This document shows positions 16,863 to 24,816 of a DNA stretch of 33,857 nt, one piece after another. A model generated the notes under the pieces. It saw only the letters and a list, made by a program, of their open reading frames with translations, was not told where the DNA came from and made no database searches. The stretch lies in the NCBI GenBank assembly GCA_964453575.1, contig CAYVRW010000011.1, forward strand, positions 1-33,857, read 5' to 3'. Position 1 is the first letter of the stretch. Each line of letters begins with the position of its first letter. This stretch comes from JABDBK01 sp964453575 (GTDB lineage: Bacteria > Pseudomonadota > Gammaproteobacteria > DSM-16500). The translations under genes were made by a program, and so were the position numbers.

Positions 16863-18047
16863 TCAATTTGAATATAACATGTCTTTTATTGTTGCAAATT
16901 CTAGCACTTCAGTTAAAGCATCCGCTGTCTTCTGCATGTCGTTTTCCGTTAATGTTGGATGTACCAAAAACATTAAACTGGTATTACCAAGCATTTTTGC
17001 AATTGATCTTGGCAAATGATTATAATTGGCAAAAGCTCGCTCAAGATATATTTCACTGCAAGATCCTGTAAAACAGGGAATTCCTTTCCCAATAACTTCT
17101 TGCATTATTTTATCACGATTCCAGTCAGGTTTTAAAAGTCCGGGTGAAATAAACACATAATATTTATAGTAGGCATGACTCATATTTGATGGAGGAGTTG
17201 TTACACGTAGGGATGGTATCTTTTCGAAGCTTTTAGCTAAAAATCCGGCATTTTTCTTCCTAATGGTTAACCATTGCGGAAGTTTTTCCAACTGTTTGCG
17301 TCCAATAGCGGCCTGCATTTCTGTCATACGCCAATTTGTACCAAATGAATCATGCAACCAGCGAAAACCAGGAGGATGTTTATGATGATATACTTTTTCA
17401 TAACTTTTTCCGTGATCTTTAAATGACCAAATTTTATGCCAAATATGCTCGTCATTTGTCGTCACCATACCGCCCTCCCCGCCTGTCGTAATAATTTTGT
17501 CTTGACAGAATGAAAAGGCCCCTACATCCCCCCATGAACCCACTTGGCGATTATTGATCATTGCGCCATGCGCTTGAGCACAATCTTCTATAACTTTTAA
17601 ATTATGTTTATTTGCCAATTCCATAATTTCTGGCATATCTGCTGGCCAACCCGCCAAATGTACAACAATAATGGCTTTTGTTCGTGGTGTAATACAACGT
17701 TCTATCGTTTTAGCAGTGATATTTTGAGAGTTAATATCGACATCAGCAAGAACAGGTGTCGCGCCTCGCATGACAATACAGCTCGCAGAAGCAATAAACG
17801 TTCGGCAAGATGTGATGACCTCATCGCCTGGCCCAATATCAAGAGCATATAAAGCTGCTTCTAATGCAATCGTTCCATTCATCAACGCAACTGCATAGGT
17901 TGTTCCTACAGATAATGCATACTCTTTTTCAAATTCTCGACATTCAGACCCTGTCCAATAATTTGTACAGCCCGATGTGAGTACGTTATTTACCGCATAA
18001 AGTTCATCATCTGTATGAACAGGCCATCCCTGTGTTTTAATACTCAT
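16863..18047 (-). CDS. DegT/DnrJ/EryC1-family sugar aminotransferase (PglE-like role)
   Basis: PLP-dependent nucleotide-sugar aminotransferase, 394 aa. The fold signatures are NGTIALEAAL (phosphate binding), VIEDCAQAHGA (Asp155 for the pyridine nitrogen) and the Schiff-base lysine K184 in FSFCQDKIITTGGEGG, with NWRMTEMQAAIG further on. AGGA lies six bases before the ATG, and the upstream acetyltransferase gene ends only three bases away, so the two are co-transcribed. Next to an acetyltransferase and PglC-like transferase, and with a WbpM/PglF-type dehydratase in the locus, it most likely aminates UDP-4-keto-6-deoxy-GlcNAc at C4, as PglE does. It differs visibly from the wbpE product at the N-terminus (INTQGWPV-like start, YWTG turn), so the two aminotransferases serve different sugars. 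The exact keto-sugar is inferred. Confidence 0.85.
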   Translation of the reverse strand: MSIKTQGWPVHTDDELYAVNNVLTSGCTNYWTGSECREFEKEYALSVGTTYAVALMNGTIALEAALYALDIGPGDEVITSCRTFIASASCIVMRGATPVLADVDINSQNITAKTIERCITPRTKAIIVVHLAGWPADMPEIMELANKHNLKVIEDCAQAHGAMINNRQVGSWGDVGAFSFCQDKIITTGGEGGMVTTNDEHIWHKIWSFKDHGKSYEKVYHHKHPPGFRWLHDSFGTNWRMTEMQAAIGRKQLEKLPQWLTIRKKNAGFLAKSFEKIPSLRVTTPPSNMSHAYYKYYVFISPGLLKPDWNRDKIMQEVIGKGIPCFTGSCSEIYLERAFANYNHLPRSIAKMLGNTSLMFLVHPTLTENDMQKTADALTEVLEFATIKDMLYSN

Positions 18048-18050
18048 AAA

Positions 18051-18734
18051 TTATCCTACAGAATAAGGAACATCTCTACGTACTATTGGGCGCGCAGGAT
18101 TTCCTACAACGGTTTCAAATGAAGAAACAGATTTCGTAATCACAGCACCCATACCTAATACTGCTCCTTCTTTGATTACAATCGGTTTTGCAGGTGTTCC
18201 TTCTCGAATAATAACACCTGTACCTACATACACATGATCTTCAATGACCACGTTTCCATTACAATGAACATTAGGAGCAAATGTTACATAATCTCCTATG
18301 ATACAATCATGTGCAATATATGAATATATGTTGGCATGAAAAAACTTACCTATTTTTACATTAGAAGTAATCGTTGTAAAAGGACAAAAAATTGCACCTA
18401 TATCTATTTCATTATTATCTAATTCTATGCAATTTGCCGCATTGATCCTAAATGGTTTTGCTCCTTTCAAAAGCATCAATTCTGCAATTCTTTTTCTATT
18501 AATATGGTTGGCGATAGCAATATTAAAATATTTTTCATTTGCTTCATAAGCAAAATATTCATCGACGGTTAGTATTTTATAGCCATTTACTACAGATAAC
18601 TCTGTTTTTTGTTCAACAACAAATACTATTTGATATTCTGAATGTTGCTCAGTTAATTTTAAAAAATGATTAACAAGCGGCATTACTTCACGTCCAAACC
18701 CACCAGCACCCACTATTCCATATAATTTCATCAT
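18051..18734 (-). CDS. PglD/NeuD-family sugar O/N-acetyltransferase
   Basis: Two-part acetyltransferase of 227 aa. The N-terminal part begins KLYGIVGAGGFGREVMP, a small Rossmann-like sugar-binding domain. The C-terminal part is a left-handed beta-helix with hexapeptides (VKIGKFF, CIIGDYVTFAPNVHCNGNVVI, VYVGTGVIIREG) and an end of VVGNPARPIVRR type. The candidate general-base histidine is H142 in IAHDCIIGDYV. PglD and related enzymes acetylate the 4-amino group of UDP-4-amino-4,6-dideoxy-GlcNAc to give UDP-diNAcBac, and the position beside the aminotransferase (three-base gap) and pglC-like gene supports this. The family also contains O-acetyltransferases, so the acceptor is inferred. Two consecutive ATGs follow a TAGG; either could start the protein. 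The inverted-repeat element lies just upstream, between this gene and pglC. Confidence 0.83.
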   Translation of the reverse strand: MMKLYGIVGAGGFGREVMPLVNHFLKLTEQHSEYQIVFVVEQKTELSVVNGYKILTVDEYFAYEANEKYFNIAIANHINRKRIAELMLLKGAKPFRINAANCIELDNNEIDIGAIFCPFTTITSNVKIGKFFHANIYSYIAHDCIIGDYVTFAPNVHCNGNVVIEDHVYVGTGVIIREGTPAKPIVIKEGAVLGMGAVITKSVSSFETVVGNPARPIVRRDVPYSVG

Positions 18735-18762
18735 ATTACCTATTAATTCAATATTTACTCAA

Positions 18763-18888
18763 CGATTCTTGCTAAAGAAGGTTAACTATTCATTTTTAGC
18801 GACTTGTTGTCAGGATGACAACACCAAGCACATGGATGTGCTGTTTGGAGCGTAAAAATGAATAGCTAACCCTCTTTTGCGGAAATCG
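18763..18888 (+). repeat. Inverted-repeat element 1 with twin GGA-loop hairpins
   Basis: Imperfect arms of about 38 bases (18763-18800, and the complement at about 18851-18888) share the near-identical GGTTA(A/G)CTATTCATTTTTA and flank a core. The core holds two small hairpins. TTGTC/GACAA (18807-18811 with 18817-18821) has the loop AGGAT. GCACA/TGTGC (18828-18832 with 18837-18841) has the loop TGGA, enclosed by CCAA/TTGG. The same core, on the opposite strand, is found at 26203-26333 with compensatory base changes. It lies between the acetyltransferase and pglC-like genes and ends nine bases from the pglC stop, so it may act as an attenuator, processing site or dispersed mobile repeat. Confidence 0.82.
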
Positions 18889-18896
18889 CTGATTTA

Positions 18897-19514
18897 CTAA
18901 AGACCTTTCCGTGATTCATCATCAAATCGCGTCATAGTCGCCTGACCTAAAGCGTTAATTCCTTCTCGTTTAAGAGTTTTAATCATCGTTAAAAAAATAA
19001 TCTTACAATCTAATAGAAACGAACAATTTTTGACATACCATATATCTAATTCAAATTTATTTTTCCAGCTCAGTGTATTTCTCCCATTAATTTGTGCATA
19101 GCCAGTAATGCCAGGTCTTACATGATGACGCTCCCGTTGCTCAGGCGAATAATGAGGTAAATAGTCCATTAATAGGGGGCGTGGTCCTACAAGACTCATT
19201 TCACCTTTTAAAACATTTATCAACTCGGGTAATTCATCTAGACTTGAACTTCGTAATAATCGGCCAAATGGAGTAAGCCGCTCATGATCCTCTAATAATT
19301 TACCTTGCTCATCATAACGATTCTGCATAGTACGAAACTTAAATAAACAGAAGGGCTTTTCATGGATTCCAGGACGTATTTGTCTGTAAATAACGGGTGA
19401 ACCTAAATAAAAGCGGATTAATAAAAACAATACTAAAAATAAAGGTGAAAAAAGAACTAAAAGAATCATTGCAATAAAAAAATCAAGTATTCGTTTTATC
19501 CGTTTACTATACAT
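18897..19514 (-). CDS. pglC: PglC-like monotopic phosphoglycosyl transferase
   Basis: Small polyprenyl-phosphate phosphoglycosyl transferase, 205 aa, which moves a sugar-1-phosphate from a UDP-sugar to undecaprenyl phosphate at the inner membrane and so starts repeat-unit assembly. It has the basic N-terminus and one re-entrant helix broken by an SP pair (S23-P24), then LFKFRTM, the catalytic Asp-Glu dyad at D93-E94 in SSLDELPELINVL, and the VGPRPL and RPGITGYAQINGR blocks. Length and numbering closely match Campylobacter PglC, which uses UDP-diNAcBac, and this agrees with the neighbouring aminotransferase and acetyltransferase genes. AAGGA is six to seven bases before the ATG. It is divergent from wbpA. 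WecA-like or galactose-specific relatives are larger or differ in context, so diNAcBac or a 4-epimer is the most likely substrate. Confidence 0.87.
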   Translation of the reverse strand: MYSKRIKRILDFFIAMILLVLFSPLFLVLFLLIRFYLGSPVIYRQIRPGIHEKPFCLFKFRTMQNRYDEQGKLLEDHERLTPFGRLLRSSSLDELPELINVLKGEMSLVGPRPLLMDYLPHYSPEQRERHHVRPGITGYAQINGRNTLSWKNKFELDIWYVKNCSFLLDCKIIFLTMIKTLKREGINALGQATMTRFDDESRKGL

Positions 19515-19621
19515 GCAGCTTCCTTGCTTATGTCATTGATTATGTTTTATTATTTATAATTTATATGTTTTAATATACACAATCAATACTACTCGATAAA
19601 TTAATATTAAGGATGATGTTA
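19515..19621. promoter_or_regulatory. Divergent intergenic region pglC / wbpA
   Basis: This AT-rich gap must drive both the minus-strand block (pglC onwards) and plus-strand block 2 (wbpA onwards). For pglC a possible sigma-70 pair on the minus strand is TTGTGT, an 18-base spacer and TATAAA. For wbpA I see TATAAT-like strings but no convincing pair. Promoter positions are tentative. Confidence 0.35.
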
Positions 19622-20929
19622 ATGTTTCAAAGCATTTTAATTGAAAAATTGAATAACAGAACTGCTACTATTGTCATTATTGGATTAGGATACGTCGGTT
19701 TACCTCTTGCTCTACGCTATTCCAATGCCGGATATCACGTAATAGGCTTGGATATTGATGTCGAAAAAATAAATAAACTGAATAAAGGTATAAGTTACAT
19801 TGATCATATTTCACAAGATCAGATCATGCTAGCAAATAGCAAAGGATTTAAAGCAACCAGTTCATTTGAGACAGTAGCTAACGCAGATGCCATTATATTA
19901 TGCTTACCCACACCATTAAGTAAACAACGTGAACCTGATTTAAGTTATGTTATAAATACAGTTACAGCCATTCTTCCTTATATTAGATCAGGACAGGTCA
20001 TATCACTCGAAAGTACGACTTATCCCGGAACAACTGACGAAGAATTAAAACCAAGAATTGAAAAAACAGGCTTAAACGTAGGGGATGATATATTTTTAGT
20101 TTATTCACCTGAACGAGAAGATCCGGGCAATACCACCATTACTGCTCAAGATGTTCCAAAAATATGTGGAGGAATAACATCCCATTGCTTATCGGTAGGT
20201 ATTGCTCTTTATGGACAAGTTACAAATCAAGTGATTCCGGTTAGCTCAACAAGAACTGCCGAGATGACTAAGCTTTTAGAAAATATCCACAGAGCAGTTA
20301 ATATTGGTCTTGTAAATGAGATAAAAATTTTGACGGATAGAATGGGAATTGATATTTATGAAGTTATTAATGCAGCTGCGACAAAACCATTTGGTTTTGT
20401 TCCCTATTACCCAGGTCCTGGTATCGGAGGACATTGCATTCCCGTAGATCCATTTTATTTAACCTGGAAAGCTCGTGAATACGGAATACATACGCGCTTT
20501 ATTGAATTAGCTGGTGAAATTAACGATGCCATGCCGCAGTGGGTAGTACATAAAATTATTGATAGCTTAAATAGATATGGAAAACCCATCAAAAATAGTA
20601 AAATACTTATTTTAGGTGTTGCCTATAAAAAAAATGTAGATGATGCAAGAGAATCGCCAGCAGTGCGTGTCATGGATCAACTTCACAAACATCAGGCCAT
20701 TATTTCATATTCTGATCCTCATCTGCCTATTTTTCCAAAAATGCGCGATCATCATTTTGATTTAGAAAGCACGCCTATTACAAAAGAAACATTAATAGAA
20801 CAAGATGCTGTCGTTATAACTACCGCGCATGATTTGTTTGATTATAATTTTATACAAACTCATGCAAAACTAATTATTGACACTCGCGGCGTTTATCGTA
20901 GTTCAAATTCTAAAGTAATCAAGGCCTAA
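19622..20929 (+). CDS. wbpA: UDP-GlcNAc 6-dehydrogenase (WbpA type)
   Basis: UDP-sugar dehydrogenase predicted to oxidise UDP-GlcNAc twice at C6 to UDP-GlcNAcA with NAD+, the entry step of the diacetamido-uronate route. The N-terminal NAD domain has IIGLGYVGLPLA. The central domain has SPEREDPGN and the linker NIHRAVNIGLVNE. The catalytic cysteine is C272 in GPGIGGHCIPVDP. The C-terminal domain has GVAYKKNVDDARESPA. I choose ATG 19622, which lies eight bases after AAGGA (19609-19613); the ATG at 19613 overlaps that site and the one at 19616 is too near. This gives 435 aa, normal for WbpA. WecC (UDP-ManNAc dehydrogenase) is the main alternative, but wbpB, wbpE, wbpD and wbpI in the locus favour WbpA. 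Confidence 0.88.
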   Translation: MFQSILIEKLNNRTATIVIIGLGYVGLPLALRYSNAGYHVIGLDIDVEKINKLNKGISYIDHISQDQIMLANSKGFKATSSFETVANADAIILCLPTPLSKQREPDLSYVINTVTAILPYIRSGQVISLESTTYPGTTDEELKPRIEKTGLNVGDDIFLVYSPEREDPGNTTITAQDVPKICGGITSHCLSVGIALYGQVTNQVIPVSSTRTAEMTKLLENIHRAVNIGLVNEIKILTDRMGIDIYEVINAAATKPFGFVPYYPGPGIGGHCIPVDPFYLTWKAREYGIHTRFIELAGEINDAMPQWVVHKIIDSLNRYGKPIKNSKILILGVAYKKNVDDARESPAVRVMDQLHKHQAIISYSDPHLPIFPKMRDHHFDLESTPITKETLIEQDAVVITTAHDLFDYNFIQTHAKLIIDTRGVYRSSNSKVIKA

Positions 20930-20930
20930 T

Positions 20931-21989
20931 ATGTCTATATCAAGCAAAGATCACAAAATTCGCATTGGAATTGTCGGTTGCGGAAAAATTGCTGAAAAGC
21001 ATTTTAATGCGCTTACGCAACTGAAAGATCAATTTGAAATTGTAGGAATCTGTGACAATGATCCAGAAATACTTCAGAAAATTACTTCACAACATCAAAT
21101 CTCAGGATTTAATGACCTTAATTCTCTGCTAATTCAAAAACCAGAGTTAGATATTGTAACTTTATGCTCGCCAAGCGGTTTTCATGCCCAACAAACCATC
21201 CAAATTGCTAATACAAGAAAACACATTATTACTGAAAAACCCATGGCAACAAGATGGATGGATGGTATTGAGATGGTAAAAGCATGTGATCATGCAAAAG
21301 TTAAATTATTTGTAGTAAAACAAAATCGATATCAACCGGCACTACAATTATTAAAGAAAGCTCTTGAGGCCAATCGATTTGGTAGAATTTATTTAGCCAA
21401 CCTTAATGTATTTTGGACACGACCACAAACTTATTATGATCAAGCAAAATGGAGAGGAACATGGGAGTTTGATGGCGGTGCCTTTATGAATCAAGCAAGT
21501 CATTATGTTGATTTATTATATTGGCTGCTTGGTCCAGTACAAAGTATCAATGCCATGATGGCAACATTATCTATTAATATGGAAGCTGAAGATACGGGTA
21601 TATTAAACATTAAATGGCGATCGGGTGCATTAGGTTCTATGAATGTAACCATGCTTACTTATCCAAAAAATCTTGAAGCATCGCTTACCATTTTAGGTGA
21701 AAAAGGCAGCGTAAAAATAGGTGGATTATCCGCAAATCAAATTGATCATTGGGAGTTTCTCGATTCACATGAGCAAGATGAAGAAGTAAAACAAATGATT
21801 TCGAATGTTTCTCAGCAACCATTTAATGATGGACACAAACTATATTATGAAAATGTAGCAAAAACGTTGCGTGGAGAGGCACAAGCCGATATCGATGGAA
21901 GAGAAGGATTACGTTCATTAGAAATTCTAGTAGCATCGTATCTTTCTGCTAGAGATAACAAAATAATTAATCTTCCATTAAGACATTAA
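20931..21989 (+). CDS. wbpB: UDP-GlcNAcA 3-dehydrogenase (WbpB/WlbA type)
   Basis: Gfo/Idh/MocA oxidoreductase, 352 aa, predicted to oxidise C3 of UDP-GlcNAcA to the 3-keto sugar used by the WbpE aminotransferase. The Rossmann N-terminus is IRIGIVGCGKIAEKHFNAL; the family EKP motif with its catalytic-region lysine is at E102-K103-P104 (ITEKPMA). The substrate domain has RYQPALQLLKKAL, WRGTWEFDGGAFMNQASHYVDLL and the likely catalytic His in NQASHYVD. It starts one base after the wbpA stop, with AAGG in the end of wbpA, so the two are coupled. Its length is closer to Bordetella WlbA than to the shorter P. aeruginosa WbpB, which may bear on how NADH is recycled; that is inference. Confidence 0.88.
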   Translation: MSISSKDHKIRIGIVGCGKIAEKHFNALTQLKDQFEIVGICDNDPEILQKITSQHQISGFNDLNSLLIQKPELDIVTLCSPSGFHAQQTIQIANTRKHIITEKPMATRWMDGIEMVKACDHAKVKLFVVKQNRYQPALQLLKKALEANRFGRIYLANLNVFWTRPQTYYDQAKWRGTWEFDGGAFMNQASHYVDLLYWLLGPVQSINAMMATLSINMEAEDTGILNIKWRSGALGSMNVTMLTYPKNLEASLTILGEKGSVKIGGLSANQIDHWEFLDSHEQDEEVKQMISNVSQQPFNDGHKLYYENVAKTLRGEAQADIDGREGLRSLEILVASYLSARDNKIINLPLRH

Positions 21990-22025
21990 GTTTTATTATA
22001 TAAGATATTAGAACAGGGAATGTTC

Positions 22026-23927
22026 ATGAATATTAAATTAACTCTATCAACATGGAAAAAACGAAGCATTGTTTTTACATCTGATATTTTAATGACAATC
22101 ATTTCATTTTTAGGAGTGTATTGGTTATTAGTAGATGTGTCATTCAAAACATTCAATGCCTTTTCGATTTTAATTATTACAATAATACAGGCTTCTATTT
22201 ATTTATTTTGCGGCTTGTACAGAGGTATATGGCGTTTTGCATCAATTCCAGATTTAATACGTATTACCCGATCTGTTTTATTAGGTGCAATTTCCATTTT
22301 CTTTATTTTTGAGCTGACGAACACATTTTTACCATTAAAAATTTATATAATGTACTGTATCCTTCTTATTATTTTATTATCTTTCCCTCGTTTAATTATT
22401 CGATGGTTTCATGATTATAGGAATTTTTTTAAAAATGGTAAAAGAGTGTTAGTTGTTGGAGCTGGAAGTGCAGGAGAAAGTATCATACGCGAACTTCGAC
22501 GTTCTTCTAATCATGAAAAATTTATACCTGTTGCATTCGTTGATGATAATCAATCCAGGCAAGGCCGTGAAGTTCATGGGGTACGAATTTTAGGACAATG
22601 CAAAGACATTCCCATTCTCGTAAAAAAATTGAATATAGATCTCATATTGATTTCCATTCCTTCTGCCGGATCAATTCGAATGCGAGAAATTGTCAATTAT
22701 TGCGAACAAACAAAAGTCTCATTTAGGACATTGCCAAGCCTAAAAGATATTACGGATGGAAAAGTTAAAGTCAATGATCTACGAGAAGTCTTACTTGAAG
22801 ATTTATTAGGTCGTGAAGAAGTCATGCTTGATTGGGAGGCCATTCGATATTCAATTTTTAATAAAACTATTTTAGTAACGGGTGGTGGAGGCTCTATTGG
22901 GTCTGAACTTTGCAGGCAAATTAGTTATTTGCGTCCGAAAAAGCTTATTATTATCGATAATAATGAATATAATTTATATAAAATTGACACAGAGTTACAT
23001 CAATTAAATATAAATACCCAATTATCTTCACATTTATGCAGTGTAACTGATACCATTGAATTAAATAAAATTTTTGATAAATATAATCCTGAATTAGTTT
23101 TCCATGTAGCAGCTTATAAACACGTACCACTACTTGAAAAACATATTAGAGTATCTATGTATAATAATATTATCGGTACACGTAACGTTTCATTATTGTC
23201 TGCAAATCATAATGTTAAAACATTTGTTTTAATTTCGACCGATAAAGCAGTTAATCCGACTAATATCATGGGCGCAACAAAACGCGCATCTGAAGTATTT
23301 TGTCAAAATTTTAATTTGCATTCAAATACTCAATTTATTACAGTGCGTTTTGGAAATGTCCTAAATTCAACTGGTAGTGTCATCCCTCTTTTTCGTCAGC
23401 AATTAAACGATGGAGGACCACTGACTGTGACACATCGTGAAATTTCACGTTATTTTATGACCATTCCTGAAGCAAGTCGATTGATTTTACAAGCAGCAAC
23501 CATGTATAAAGATGGAGAAATATTTGTATTAGATATGGGAGAACCTATTAGTATTCGGTATTTAGCGGAACAAATGATTAAACTCTCGGGAAAAATTGTC
23601 GATAAAGATATTCAAATTAAATATATTGGTCTTCGATCAGGTGAAAAATTACATGAGGAATTATTTCATGCACATGAAGAAATTTATGAAACATCACATC
23701 CAAAAATTAAACGTGCTAAAGTAAGATTGATGAATTGGCTTACTTTAAATAGTATTATGGAAGATATTAACATTGCATGCGATCAGGGAAATGAACCAAA
23801 ATTGAAAGAATTATTATACAAATTAGTTCCGGAATACGTAGCATTTCAGGAATTACAAAAAACGCATGAAATATCCATAGATAATAATGTAGAATTATGT
23901 CCTGATAATTCGTTATCTTACGTTTAA
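22026..23927 (+). CDS. wbpM: UDP-GlcNAc 4,6-dehydratase, membrane type (WbpM/PglF)
   Basis: Inner-membrane dehydratase converting UDP-GlcNAc to UDP-2-acetamido-2,6-dideoxy-4-keto-hexose, first step to diNAcBac, QuiNAc and FucNAc sugars. Four N-terminal helices (about residues 15-115) are followed by a degenerate nucleotide-binding domain starting RVLVVGAGSAGESIIREL (about 140). The catalytic SDR domain has TGGGGSIGSELCRQI (about 285) and the active-site stretch STDKAVNPTNIMGATKR with D406 and K407, followed by VRFGNVLNSTGSVIPLF. ATG 22026 is chosen because CAGGGA (22014-22019) is six bases upstream; the ATG at 22020 abuts it. The 633 aa fits the long WbpM/PglF group. It sits 36 bases after wbpB. 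Its product most likely feeds the minus-strand aminotransferase and acetyltransferase. Confidence 0.92.
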   Translation: MNIKLTLSTWKKRSIVFTSDILMTIISFLGVYWLLVDVSFKTFNAFSILIITIIQASIYLFCGLYRGIWRFASIPDLIRITRSVLLGAISIFFIFELTNTFLPLKIYIMYCILLIILLSFPRLIIRWFHDYRNFFKNGKRVLVVGAGSAGESIIRELRRSSNHEKFIPVAFVDDNQSRQGREVHGVRILGQCKDIPILVKKLNIDLILISIPSAGSIRMREIVNYCEQTKVSFRTLPSLKDITDGKVKVNDLREVLLEDLLGREEVMLDWEAIRYSIFNKTILVTGGGGSIGSELCRQISYLRPKKLIIIDNNEYNLYKIDTELHQLNINTQLSSHLCSVTDTIELNKIFDKYNPELVFHVAAYKHVPLLEKHIRVSMYNNIIGTRNVSLLSANHNVKTFVLISTDKAVNPTNIMGATKRASEVFCQNFNLHSNTQFITVRFGNVLNSTGSVIPLFRQQLNDGGPLTVTHREISRYFMTIPEASRLILQAATMYKDGEIFVLDMGEPISIRYLAEQMIKLSGKIVDKDIQIKYIGLRSGEKLHEELFHAHEEIYETSHPKIKRAKVRLMNWLTLNSIMEDINIACDQGNEPKLKELLYKLVPEYVAFQELQKTHEISIDNNVELCPDNSLSYV

Positions 23928-23948
23928 TATTAACAAAAAAGGGAATCA

Positions 23949-24797
23949 ATGATAACTTGTTCACGGACAGCAGCAATAACGACATATATACTTGTCTTAT
24001 TATTATCAGGATGCGGCAATATTATGCCAGGTATGCAAAATCCTGATACTGCAAATATGCATAAATTATCCTCGTCAAGAAATATGACTGTGACTTCTAA
24101 TCTTATTCCTATTACCACTCAGTTAATTGCAAATCAAAGTGAAAATAAATACATCTATCATGTTGCACCTTCGGATGTTTTAAACATAACGGTATGGCAG
24201 CATCCAGAATTTTTGACCCAGGAATTAAATGTCAATCAACTCACGAATCTTCCTAGCACACAAGGTGCTGCGGGACAAACAGGGTATTTAGTGAATCATA
24301 ATGGAAATATTTATTTTCCGTTAATAGGAAATGTACGTGTTGCTGATAAATCAGTGGATGAAATACGTAAAGAAATGATGGTTAGACTTAGAAGGTACAT
24401 TAAAAATCCTCAAATTAACGTGAGAGTTGCCGATTTCAGAAGCCGAAAGGTTTATGTATTAGGAGAGGTCAATAAACCTGGTTTTGTACCCATCAATGAT
24501 CAGCCGCTTTCCATTACAGATGCAATCGTATTAACAGGAGGATTAGATCCAAATGCAGCTGATCCATCTCATATATATATCATACGTGGAAGCTTTTATC
24601 AGCCTGATGTCTATTGGTTAAATGCAAAATCACCCGAGACATTATTATTAGCCGAACGTTTTAATTTAAAATCGGGCGATATATTATATGTTTCATCTGC
24701 TCCTGCAACGCGTTGGAACAGGGTACTTAACCAATTGTTACCAACAATTCAAACTATTTGGTACACAAAAGCCATAGTTGATTCAAATAACAAATAA
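23949..24797 (+). CDS. wza: Wza-like outer-membrane polysaccharide export lipoprotein
   Basis: Outer-membrane polysaccharide export (OPX) protein, 282 aa. The signal peptide ends in the lipobox LLSGC, so C22 should be lipidated. The poly_export domain starts at YHVAPSDVLNITVWQHPEF and continues with GYLVNHNGNIYFPLIGNVRVADKS, followed by a SLBB-type domain with VYVLGEVNKPGFVPI and DAIVLTGGLDPNAADP. A C-terminal segment (about 255-275) is amphipathic and could form the outer-membrane helix barrel. AAGGGA precedes the ATG at good spacing. It is shorter than E. coli Wza (about 380 aa), as is common for OPX proteins with fewer SLBB repeats. Followed by the Wzz-like gene, with which it would form the trans-envelope export path. 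Confidence 0.9.
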   Translation: MITCSRTAAITTYILVLLLSGCGNIMPGMQNPDTANMHKLSSSRNMTVTSNLIPITTQLIANQSENKYIYHVAPSDVLNITVWQHPEFLTQELNVNQLTNLPSTQGAAGQTGYLVNHNGNIYFPLIGNVRVADKSVDEIRKEMMVRLRRYIKNPQINVRVADFRSRKVYVLGEVNKPGFVPINDQPLSITDAIVLTGGLDPNAADPSHIYIIRGSFYQPDVYWLNAKSPETLLLAERFNLKSGDILYVSSAPATRWNRVLNQLLPTIQTIWYTKAIVDSNNK

Positions 24798-24816
24798 GTT
24801 AAAAGGGAATTTTAAT

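Noticed and set aside
18735..18896. Insertion sequence or transposase remnant between acetyltransferase and pglC
   Set aside because: The gap holds only the inverted-repeat element; no reading frame resembles a transposase.
10884..20929. Enterobacterial common antigen reading (WecB plus WecC making UDP-ManNAcA)
   Set aside because: The epimerase has GARPQF rather than GTRPEAIK, and wbpB, wbpD and wbpE are all present, so the diacetamido-uronate route fits better.
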